A stretch of DNA of 64,000 nucleotides from the IMG/VR virus record IMGVR_UViG_3300037520_000900, positions 16,277-80,276 of that record. One strand, written 5' to 3'. Below, piece by piece: positions 8,756 to 15,656 of this stretch. The position numbers were made by a program, and so were the translations under genes. The notes beneath the pieces are model-generated. The model made no database searches and was not told the DNA's origin. It worked only from the letters and a program-made list of their open reading frames with translations. This DNA comes from a virus. Within the stretch, counting starts at the first letter, position 1. The number at the start of each line of letters is the position of its first letter.

Positions 8756-9715
8756 TTAATCAAATCTAGTTTTTTTACCTCCTTTAGTTAAATATAAATT
8801 AACTGGACTTTTTTCATATTCTTTCTTTAAAAATTCAGATGAGGCTTCAATATTTCTTGGGTCGTCATCAGAAAACCCTAAAGAAGTGTATTCCCCAACA
8901 AATTCCTCCACATCTTCCACCGGCTCAGACATCGCAACATCGTTTTTAAATTTTGGTGTCAAGTCTGATAATTTTATATTAGGGTTATTATCTAAAATAA
9001 ACTGAACAAGATTTTTTGCCTGTTCTCTACAATAAGATATAAATTGTTTTAATGCCTTATTTTTACCTTCTTCAGGAGATGTTGCACTACCACTACCATA
9101 AGAAACAGGATGAAACTTACACATGTTTAAATATTGTTCTATAGTAGTACTCATTCTTGGTCTCATATCTTCGGTTAAACTTTCGTTTGCCAATAAATCA
9201 TATTTTCTAAGACTTTCTTCTAATTTTTTTCTATTCAAACCATTCTTATCTGACATAATAAGATTATAAACAGCCTCTTTTAATGTCTTTGGGTTATGTC
9301 CCCTTGCCGTAATAATCGCAAAAATAGAACCACCATTTATACACTCCACAAAATCATTCCATGCTGGACCAACAGGGGCCATCATACAATCCATTAAAAA
9401 TCTTTTGTCCCCTTCTTCTCTAAAAAACCTAAAAGGATTTTCTGCGAAATTTATAATAGTTGCACTCTTATATTTAAATGGTTCTTGACCTATTTGTAAT
9501 CTGTGTTCGGCAAAGTCTTCTGTAGACATCCCTATCTCATCATCGTTTTCAGATAATACCATAATTTTTGTTGGCATAAACATGATATTATCATCCCAAT
9601 CAAAAGCATAATATTTTAAATCAGGTCTAAGTGTGTTGTTATCTTCATCACCAATTAACCCTTCATTAAGTCTTTTCTTAATAACTTGATTATATATATG
9701 TTTTCTTACATTCAT
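8756..9715 (-). CDS. HAD-like phosphatase-fold protein with N-terminal capsid-targeting-like tag
   Basis: 319 residues. YYAFDWDDNIMFMPTKI (residues 35-51) fits HAD motif I, with D39 as the candidate nucleophile and D41 as the second acid. IFAIITARGHNP (131-142) fits motif II, with T136. A later acidic loop for motif IV was not identified with confidence. Known HAD enzymes are mostly phosphatases; the substrate here is unknown. The first 18 residues (MNVRKHIYNQVIKKRLNE then G) form a basic amphipathic segment ending in LNE, similar to the N-termini of three other proteins here, which suggests delivery into the prohead and trimming. The start overlaps the stop of the 46-residue gene by ATGA, so the two are translationally coupled. 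Its place among head and tail genes supports a virion role. Confidence 0.65.
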   Translation of the reverse strand: MNVRKHIYNQVIKKRLNEGLIGDEDNNTLRPDLKYYAFDWDDNIMFMPTKIMVLSENDDEIGMSTEDFAEHRLQIGQEPFKYKSATIINFAENPFRFFREEGDKRFLMDCMMAPVGPAWNDFVECINGGSIFAIITARGHNPKTLKEAVYNLIMSDKNGLNRKKLEESLRKYDLLANESLTEDMRPRMSTTIEQYLNMCKFHPVSYGSGSATSPEEGKNKALKQFISYCREQAKNLVQFILDNNPNIKLSDLTPKFKNDVAMSEPVEDVEEFVGEYTSLGFSDDDPRNIEASSEFLKKEYEKSPVNLYLTKGGKKTRFD

Positions 9716-9852
9716 ATTTTTTTAAGTTTTGTCAAAATGTAGTCAAGTTGTTTTTCTGTAATTATTATGTTTTGTTTTTTGTGTGAAAACGTTTTTTTTG
9801 AATCGCTTTCTAAATTCAAACTTTCTTTGATGTATTTTTTTTCTATTTTCAT
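9712..9852 (-). CDS. Small basic protein (46 aa), coupled to HAD-like gene
   Basis: Frame from ATG 9852-9850 to TGA 9714-9712, overlapping the next start as ATGA. The product is Lys-rich and ends in IITEKQLDYILTKLKKI, an amphipathic helix. Evidence that it is a real gene: a TATTTATA 11 bases upstream, and the ATGA coupling to the tagged HAD-like protein. ITExQLxxIL helices of this type are common at the ends of small proteins in Bacteroidota phages, from memory. Function unknown. Confidence 0.6.
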   Translation of the reverse strand: MKIEKKYIKESLNLESDSKKTFSHKKQNIIITEKQLDYILTKLKKI

Positions 9853-9863
9853 AATTTTTTATT

Positions 9864-9871
9864 TATAAATA
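9864..9871 (-). promoter_or_regulatory. Putative late promoter TATTTATA
   Basis: 11 bases before the start of the 46-residue gene; would drive that gene and the HAD-like gene. Confidence 0.45.
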
Positions 9872-9873
9872 TA

Positions 9874-9901
9874 TAATGGGGAATATTTCTACTCCCCATT
9901 A
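9874..9901. terminator. Hairpin after the sheath gene (probable terminator)
   Basis: A perfect 9-base-pair stem (TAATGGGGA / TCCCCATTA) with a 10-base loop, 14 bases after the sheath stop. On the minus strand it is followed only by TATATTTATAAAT, and on the plus strand by ATTTTATTTTTTTATT. It is well placed for sheath mRNA, though the minus-strand U tract is poor. Confidence 0.6.
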
Positions 9902-9915
9902 ATTTTATTTTTTTA

Positions 9916-12900
9916 TTAAACGTCATCAAAAGATGCACCTGTTGGTGTTATAACAAACTCGATATCAATATATTCTAACGCTCTTGTTGGTTTCAAATAA
10001 ATTTTACCTGTTAAAGTGTTTGAATCTAAATCTTCAGGAGTGTTTGAAACTGTAACTCTAAAGTCAATTAAACCTCTATCTCTTCTAATTGAATCCAAAA
10101 TTGGGTTCACTGAATCTAAGAAGTCTTGTCTAACTTTATCGTCGTTTTGTTCAAATAGTAATCTTACTGCAACTGCTGAAATTAATTTTCTTGCTTGTAA
10201 TAATAATCTTCTTACATTGATTCTGTCAAGTGCAGACTCTCTAACTTGTAATGTTTTATTACCCCAAATTACAGTTCCAACATCAGAGAAAGTGGCGATT
10301 GGGTTCAATCTTCCTTTATATAAAGTATCTCTATCATCTTGGGTCAGTTTTCTTCTTGCTTTAATCGCGTTTACAATACCACGAGTGTAACCTGCCGAAG
10401 CAAACCAAGGAAATGCAATATTGTCAGTTAATGCCAAGTTTTTAGTTACCTCTGCAGTTGGTGGTAAATAAAGTTGTGTATTATTAACTGAGTCTCTTGT
10501 TAATACCCACGGGTAATAAGTTGCGGTATAATTAGAATCAATTCCAGTATCTTCTAAGTTATCCACTGCCTGTTGTGGGTATATTAAACCTTCTTCTAAA
10601 TCATTGTATGTTGGTAAGAATAAATCAAAATCAGGAGTTGTACAAATATAAACTGAATCCGCTCTGTCTGTTTCAACCATATCTATCGCCAACTCAACAA
10701 GATTTGAATTATTAACATAATCAATACCAGGTGTTGTAAATACGTTAATGTTAACCGCTTCAGGGTTTGCGAAAGTTTGTTGACCCCATAAATAAGCGTA
10801 GTAGTCAGTATTTGCCCAAGTCTCTTGGTTAGGTCCTGAAATTTGTTTGAAAGCTCCCCATCCTGTAGCAGTTGGGTATGTTATTGATGCTTCCGCACCT
10901 GCTTTGTAACCTGCTTGACCTAATGCGAAAGTATCCTCATTTGTTCTATATTCTCTATATATGTCCCATCCATCAAAACCACCATAAGCAAAAACAGTAA
11001 ATTTACGTGTATTCAAACGGAAGTATGGGTTATTACTATCATTTGGTTCACTATTAAATGACCCAACACCAACTTCAAATGCTGCTGTTTGACCTGAAGT
11101 TAAAGTGTTATATTGTGTAATAACTGTTGCTCCACTATCCATGTGAAAACCTTTAGTGGTATAACCCCAATCAATACCTTCAGTATCGGTACCTAAATTT
11201 ATAGGAACTCGTTTTCCTTTATATTCAAAGAAATCATAATCAATTCCTGTAATATTAGAAATTCCTAAGTATGCTCTTCTTGGGTTTTCACCGTTTGAAA
11301 TAACTGGGTTATCTCCACCGTTAGATGATCCAAAAGGAGGGTTATAAATCAATTCACCTGGTTGTAAATATTTAGTTTTATAAACCATAAATGGTGGTGT
11401 TGCGTTTGAGTATTCTCTCATGTTGTAACCCTCAAAACCACAAGGAAGCGCATCTACAGGAGCCTCATCGCTCATGTCTAACATGATATATTTTGATTTA
11501 ACTTGATACTCGCCGTTAGATGTACCAATTTTATTTGCCACATAATTATTCTGATTTGGATCTAACGAACAATTAGTGAAACTTTCTATAACTCTAACAT
11601 TTTGATCAGTATCAAAGAAATCTCTAACAAATAAATCAAATGTTGAGTTATTGAATGACATGTTTGCTACCGATATTTTAACTAACCTGTTTGCCGCATT
11701 ACCATCAGAAATTAATTTAGCCTTAAATAATTTATAAACTTTATTACCTCTTAGTTCAGAAACAAAATACGGAGTTTCTGGTGTTTGGAATTGCTCAAGA
11801 TAAAATGCGATTGATCCTGTATCATTTTGTCTTACACCACCTAAATCAATCCAATCACTATAAAGTCCTCTAATTTTACCTTGTCTATAACCTGTTGTTA
11901 AAAGTGCAGGGTAAGCCTCCTCAACAAATAAAGGAACTTCCGTTCTATCTTTTCCAAAATTACTTCTACCAAATACCTTAGAAATATATTTTGAATCTGT
12001 TGTTAACATAGATGTTTCAAAACTAAAGTTATCTCCGTCTTGAGTCACACCAGAAACTAAGAACGTATCAAAAGGATCTCTGGTTACTCCAACATAATCT
12101 CCTGAAGTAATTAATATTGTATCTGTTTTAGCTGATACTTCATATCTAGGTCCGTCCTGTGTTGATGAGTAAGTTGAAATACCTCTTGATCTTAATGTTG
12201 CAACAACTAAATCATCAAATTCTAAATAAGGCGTTCCTGAATATTGTGTAAACATAATATTACAAGAACCAGAATAAGAACCTGCGGTTGCTCCCGTACT
12301 TATAGCATCTAAACTAATACCAAAACCAAATCCAAAATATGATGATGCATCTGTTGATGGGTTTTGTGAATATGCGAATTGAGAATAAAACCAAGGATCG
12401 TTAGTTGATGATGATAATGTGTTATTTGCAACATCTATACTACTAACCCCATAAGTCTCAGTTACTGAAGTAATGGTATTAACAGGTGTTGACGTTCCCG
12501 TAATGTAAGTAATAACTCCACCACTTACACTACCCCAAAATTGAGCTGATGTGCCTGATGATGGATTTGCAGTTGAAAACAAAGTTATTTCGTTTGATAA
12601 ATACGCTTGAATATCACTATTAATTGTTGATGTTGAGTTATCATAGTTAGTGTATGTTGCATTTATAACTGTTGATAAAATAGCTGGAATATTAATTAAT
12701 GATATTGATGACGGATTACCAGTTAACCCTGTAAATTGAAAGGTTGATGTAGTATTACCCGTAGCACCAATTGTTGACGGATCAACATTACCCATCGTTG
12801 TAATTGACCAAGAAGGTCCTGCGTCGTAACCTGACAAACCAAGTACTCTTGTTACGAACAATTGATTTGATTGTTGTAAATACGCCTTAGCAATATAAGA

Positions 12901-13131
12901 TGTTTCGTATTTTGGTATTTGGGTGTTTACATATTTTTCAGGACTAGTTGAACCAAAATATACTTGGTACTCATCAAAATTTGTGATGAATATTGGTTCA
13001 AATGCCGGACCCTGTAAAGTCTCCCCAACAATACCTAAAGTTGTAACGCCGACACTTTGTGCGACGAATGTTAAATCTCTTTCTGAAGTATAAACCCCCG
13101 GAGATACAAATACTTTGTTAGATGAAGCCAT
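9916..13131 (-). CDS. gp18: Contractile tail sheath protein (gp18-like)
   Basis: 1,071 residues. The N-terminus has VSPGVYTSERDLTF and GIVGETLQGPAFEP, the start pattern of phage sheath proteins. The C-terminal domain has WGNKTL, INVRRLLLQARKLI, RGLIDFRVTVSNTPED and TGKIYLKPTRALEYIDIEFV, the conserved part that packs around the tube and carries the linking strands. At 1,071 residues it is much longer than T4 gp18 (659), because of a Ser/Thr/Gly-rich insertion at about residues 120-420, likely exposed on the sheath surface. TATTTATA lies 36 bases upstream and a hairpin follows. It contracts to drive the tube. The call is secure. Confidence 0.95.
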   Translation of the reverse strand: MASSNKVFVSPGVYTSERDLTFVAQSVGVTTLGIVGETLQGPAFEPIFITNFDEYQVYFGSTSPEKYVNTQIPKYETSYIAKAYLQQSNQLFVTRVLGLSGYDAGPSWSITTMGNVDPSTIGATGNTTSTFQFTGLTGNPSSISLINIPAILSTVINATYTNYDNSTSTINSDIQAYLSNEITLFSTANPSSGTSAQFWGSVSGGVITYITGTSTPVNTITSVTETYGVSSIDVANNTLSSSTNDPWFYSQFAYSQNPSTDASSYFGFGFGISLDAISTGATAGSYSGSCNIMFTQYSGTPYLEFDDLVVATLRSRGISTYSSTQDGPRYEVSAKTDTILITSGDYVGVTRDPFDTFLVSGVTQDGDNFSFETSMLTTDSKYISKVFGRSNFGKDRTEVPLFVEEAYPALLTTGYRQGKIRGLYSDWIDLGGVRQNDTGSIAFYLEQFQTPETPYFVSELRGNKVYKLFKAKLISDGNAANRLVKISVANMSFNNSTFDLFVRDFFDTDQNVRVIESFTNCSLDPNQNNYVANKIGTSNGEYQVKSKYIMLDMSDEAPVDALPCGFEGYNMREYSNATPPFMVYKTKYLQPGELIYNPPFGSSNGGDNPVISNGENPRRAYLGISNITGIDYDFFEYKGKRVPINLGTDTEGIDWGYTTKGFHMDSGATVITQYNTLTSGQTAAFEVGVGSFNSEPNDSNNPYFRLNTRKFTVFAYGGFDGWDIYREYRTNEDTFALGQAGYKAGAEASITYPTATGWGAFKQISGPNQETWANTDYYAYLWGQQTFANPEAVNINVFTTPGIDYVNNSNLVELAIDMVETDRADSVYICTTPDFDLFLPTYNDLEEGLIYPQQAVDNLEDTGIDSNYTATYYPWVLTRDSVNNTQLYLPPTAEVTKNLALTDNIAFPWFASAGYTRGIVNAIKARRKLTQDDRDTLYKGRLNPIATFSDVGTVIWGNKTLQVRESALDRINVRRLLLQARKLISAVAVRLLFEQNDDKVRQDFLDSVNPILDSIRRDRGLIDFRVTVSNTPEDLDSNTLTGKIYLKPTRALEYIDIEFVITPTGASFDDV

Positions 13132-13167
13132 TTTTAAATCTTTTGTTTTTTATAATTTATTTTTCTA

Positions 13168-13175
13168 TATAAATA
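13168..13175 (-). promoter_or_regulatory. Putative late promoter TATTTATA
   Basis: 36 bases upstream of the sheath ATG, in gene orientation, preceded by GTGCGG. Confidence 0.5.
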
Positions 13176-13224
13176 CCGCACTCAATAGCAAAAAGCTTTG
13201 ATTTTTTTTATAAAAAAATATATG

Positions 13225-13253
13225 GTATGAAAAATTTCTGCCTTTTTTCATAC
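13225..13253. promoter_or_regulatory. Inverted repeat, possible operator of the RHH gene
   Basis: A perfect 10-base-pair inverted repeat (GTATGAAAAA / TTTTTCATAC) with a 9-base spacer. A third GTATGAA lies at 13273-13279 over the start codon of the ribbon-helix-helix gene. Two or three half-sites upstream of a small DNA-binding protein suggest autoregulation. It could instead be a terminator for minus-strand transcripts coming from 13425, as a T-rich run follows it on that strand. Confidence 0.4.
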
Positions 13254-13261
13254 TAATAAAC

Positions 13262-13269
13262 TATTTATT
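13262..13269 (+). promoter_or_regulatory. Putative late promoter TATTTATT
   Basis: Five bases before the ATG at 13275, in gene orientation. If it is a -10 element the RHH mRNA would be nearly leaderless. Confidence 0.35.
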
Positions 13270-13274
13270 CCGGT

Positions 13275-13424
13275 ATGAAGAAAATCAAAAACATTAAAAT
13301 TTCTGAAGAAGTTCACGACGTTTTAAAAAAATATTGTGAAGAAAAAGGATATAAAATTCACAAGTTTTTAGAAAAGTTGATTTTAAAAACATGCCAAAAA
13401 GAAAAAGATATTTACGGAGAATAA
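13275..13424 (+). CDS. Small ribbon-helix-helix (Arc/CopG-like) DNA-binding protein (49 aa)
   Basis: ATG 13275 to TAA 13424. The product begins MKKIKNIKISEEVHDVLKKY and continues CEEKGYKIHKFLEKLI. This is the pattern of a basic beta strand (IKNIKIS), then EEVHDVLKKYCEEKG as helix A, and KIHKFLEKLIL as helix B: the ribbon-helix-helix fold used by phage repressors. It is the only plus-strand gene in a minus-strand structural block and is convergent with the gene ending at 13425. The inverted repeat at 13225-13253 is a candidate binding site. A transcription switch role is an inference. Confidence 0.7.
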   Translation: MKKIKNIKISEEVHDVLKKYCEEKGYKIHKFLEKLILKTCQKEKDIYGE

Positions 13425-14465
13425 CTATATTATATATGTAACCGTCTTTAGTGTCGAAGATTCAGATACGTTATTTTTAGTTACAATTATTTTTAAAGTA
13501 TCACCATTAGTTATTTGAATAGTTCCTATATTATCCCCAACATAATTGTTATTTATATAGACAGAATATGCGTCTACATTGATTGTATTTTCTACCACAA
13601 TGTCTGCAGTATAATTAAATAATTCACTAACTTGGGTATTAGCACTAACAAATAAAATATCTAAATCAAAATTATCGGGTCTTGGTGGTTCTATTTTAAT
13701 TTTTCTTTTTCTTGTTTTAGTGTCCACTTCTAACATAGTAACCGCCCTTGTTATTGCTGGAGAAACTTGAAATTCCTCTTCATCGATTAGTAAACCCTTT
13801 AAAGTGATTTTATAATTTGCAATATAGTATTTTCTTTTTTCAAGTTCTTTTGACGATTCATCAGAAACATCGTCCATTATTATGGGTAAATAGTGTCCTT
13901 TTACATTTACGTACGCTTGTTTTGATGTGAATGTTTGCATGAATATTTTATTAAATTCATTCAACTCCCTCATTCTATTACAGAATAGTTTTATATTATA
14001 GGTAATGTCAACAGGTATTGGTTGAGGTATTTTATAAACGTCAGCACCTTTTCTTTGCCCGTCCCAAGTTGGCACAGTATAATAATGAAAATGTTTTCTT
14101 TCAGGGATATTCGCTAACCCTCCTTGTAATGTTCCGTATTTAACTTCGGGCATTCTAACTGTAGTGACAAAAGGTAATTTAATATTTTTATCTAAATCAT
14201 TAAAGTTCCAAGTTGTTGTAAATTGTGCCCAATTTTGATTTGTAATTATTTTATCAATTGTTGGTACTTTTTTTCCGTCAACAACAAGTTTCAATCTTTC
14301 TTTTACAAAATCTAAAATACCTTTATCTAAATCCGCATGTAAAACACCTTTTGGTAAAAAAGTTCCGTCATCAGTTATTTGATCTAATAACTCTTGTCTT
14401 CTTTCTTTACCGACCTTTTCTGGCACTAATGGTAAATGTTTTTTTATTTTTTTTGGTAATGCCAT
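13425..14465 (-). CDS. Neck/tail connector protein, possibly gp15-like
   Basis: 346 residues. It has a segment PVDITYNIKLFCNRMRELNE then FNKIFMQTFTS, followed by YVNVKGHYLPIIMDDVSDES and a YKITLKGLLI strand. In T4-like phages, from memory, gp15 (tail terminator/proximal sheath stabiliser) has a comparable 'Y-x-I-x-l-x-x-x ... y-x-x-x-G-h' order. The C-terminal 70 residues (SELFNYTADIVVENTINVDAY onward, with NNNYVGDNIGTIQITNGDTL) look like an added Ig-like beta domain. It overlaps the next upstream gene's stop by one base at 14465, so the two are co-transcribed. Position between sheath and another connector gene supports a head-tail joining role. Confidence 0.5.
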   Translation of the reverse strand: MALPKKIKKHLPLVPEKVGKERRQELLDQITDDGTFLPKGVLHADLDKGILDFVKERLKLVVDGKKVPTIDKIITNQNWAQFTTTWNFNDLDKNIKLPFVTTVRMPEVKYGTLQGGLANIPERKHFHYYTVPTWDGQRKGADVYKIPQPIPVDITYNIKLFCNRMRELNEFNKIFMQTFTSKQAYVNVKGHYLPIIMDDVSDESSKELEKRKYYIANYKITLKGLLIDEEEFQVSPAITRAVTMLEVDTKTRKRKIKIEPPRPDNFDLDILFVSANTQVSELFNYTADIVVENTINVDAYSVYINNNYVGDNIGTIQITNGDTLKIIVTKNNVSESSTLKTVTYII

Positions 14466-14980
14466 TATATCCCTTTGAATTCATTTTCATTAACAGGTGA
14501 AGCAATAATTGATCTGTAGAATCTTTTATACCCACCGTAAGTATGTTTGTTGTCAGTAAATACCCTTCCGTCATTGACGACAGAATAATACCTAACTCTA
14601 TCTTCAGTCTCATAGTACCCAATGTAGTCACCATATTCAATTTCAATTCCCATCTCGTCTAAGTGTTTTTGATATACACCGACCTTTAAATTTCCTGGTT
14701 CCATTTGTGTTAGTTTAGAAGAACCATAATCTGTATTTGCCGGAGCCTCAACTTGAACATATCCTTTAAATTCTACTGGGGGTAAAAATTGGATTCCGTC
14801 CTCTAATGTTTCACCATAAACATCATCATTATTGGTTCTTTGTTTATCAACTCTATATAAAACAAGTGTAAAGTTCATGTCTCCATGTAACCACTCTTCA
14901 CCCATATTAATATCTAAATTAAAATCTTCTTCTGAGAAGAATTTATTTAATCTTGTAATTGGAACTTTATTCTGTGACAT
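14465..14980 (-). CDS. Neck protein, possibly gp14-like
   Basis: 171 residues. VYGETLEDGIQFLPPVEFKGY, then a beta stretch ending in YGDYIGYYETEDRVRYYSVV and DNKHTYGGYKRFYRSII. The order (a loop with a GE(D/T)L turn, a strand, then GD-IGYY and a closing strand) resembles, by eye, T4 gp14 (FGEDLKNKF and later GDLIYFPMD). In that family the protein closes the head neck. TATTTATA lies only four bases before the ATG, so the mRNA may be leaderless. It is followed directly by the gp15-like gene. Confidence in the exact homologue is modest, in the connector role higher. Confidence 0.45.
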   Translation of the reverse strand: MSQNKVPITRLNKFFSEEDFNLDINMGEEWLHGDMNFTLVLYRVDKQRTNNDDVYGETLEDGIQFLPPVEFKGYVQVEAPANTDYGSSKLTQMEPGNLKVGVYQKHLDEMGIEIEYGDYIGYYETEDRVRYYSVVNDGRVFTDNKHTYGGYKRFYRSIIASPVNENEFKGI

Positions 14981-14984
14981 ATAA

Positions 14985-14992
14985 TATAAATA
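14985..14992 (-). promoter_or_regulatory. Putative late promoter TATTTATA, leaderless arrangement
   Basis: Four bases before the ATG at 14980. With normal -10 spacing, transcription would begin at or next to the start codon. Confidence 0.4.
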
Positions 14993-15006
14993 CTATTAAA
15001 ACAAAA

Positions 15007-15029
15007 AACCCACCTTTATGGGGTGGGTT
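15007..15029 (-). terminator. Rho-independent terminator
   Basis: On the minus strand a perfect 8-base-pair stem (AACCCACC / GGTGGGTT) with a 7-base loop is followed by TTTTGTTTT. It ends the transcript of the tagged repeat protein (15050-15559) just before the next late promoter. Confidence 0.85.
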
Positions 15030-15049
15030 ATTTATTAGATTATTTTTTT

Positions 15050-15559
15050 TTAATATCCTCCATATCTTTTTCTATCTCTATCTAAATGTCTACGTAATTC
15101 TTGTCTTCTTTTACTAGTGTCATTAATACCCGTCTCATCTTGATATTTTTTAAATGAACTTTCCCATTTTGAAATATCGTCATCAAAATCTTTTAAATAT
15201 GGTGCGTTTTTCTTAAAATCATCCACTTTTGTTCCAAGTTCGTCATATTCACTTTGATAAGCGTCCACATCAAAATCCGAAGGTCTATTTTTAACAACAT
15301 CAGAATATCTATCTTCTTCTTGTTTTGCTCTATAATCACGTTTTTTATTTTTTAACTCCATATGTCTTGGTTCGTCCCTCCATTTTTCAAATTCAGGTTC
15401 AAATAAATCAATATCACCATCAAAATCGTTTAGGTACGGTGCTTTAGATCTAATATCTTGAAGTTCCATTTCATCTTCATCTGACCATTCATTCTCTCTA
15501 ATTACTCGTCTTACAATTCTTGTAAGATCTGATTCAGTTAATCTAACTATTCTTTTCAT
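15050..15559 (-). CDS. Charged repeat protein with N-terminal capsid-targeting-like tag
   Basis: 169 residues, rich in Asp, Glu, Lys and Arg. The N-terminus MKRIVRLTESDLTRIVRRVI then RENEW is a basic amphipathic segment holding two [LIV]-x-E sites (LTE, IRE). The remainder holds an internal duplication of about 25 residues: KAPYLNDFDGDIDLFEPEFE (about 39-58) and NAPYLKDFDDDISKWESSFK (about 113-132). No enzyme motif. The tag and charge suggest an internal head protein, like the T4 internal proteins, but the sequence does not match one I recognise. It is a single-gene unit between a TATTTATA (29 bases upstream) and a strong terminator. Confidence 0.55.
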   Translation of the reverse strand: MKRIVRLTESDLTRIVRRVIRENEWSDEDEMELQDIRSKAPYLNDFDGDIDLFEPEFEKWRDEPRHMELKNKKRDYRAKQEEDRYSDVVKNRPSDFDVDAYQSEYDELGTKVDDFKKNAPYLKDFDDDISKWESSFKKYQDETGINDTSKRRQELRRHLDRDRKRYGGY

Positions 15560-15588
15560 CGTTTTTTTTTTGATTTATTATTTTTTCA

Positions 15589-15596
15589 TATAAATA
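15589..15596 (-). promoter_or_regulatory. Putative late promoter TATTTATA
   Basis: 29 bases upstream of the ATG at 15559; forms half of a divergent promoter region with the site at 15644. Confidence 0.45.
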
Positions 15597-15643
15597 TATA
15601 GTTAAAAAAAAAAGATTGATTTTTTTATATTATTTACTATTTT

Positions 15644-15651
15644 TATTTATA
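15644..15651 (+). promoter_or_regulatory. Putative late promoter TATTTATA, leaderless arrangement
   Basis: Five bases before the ATG of the helicase gene at 15657. It is unusual for a helicase to carry the late motif; an early promoter elsewhere may also serve it. Confidence 0.35.
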
Positions 15652-15656
15652 ATATA

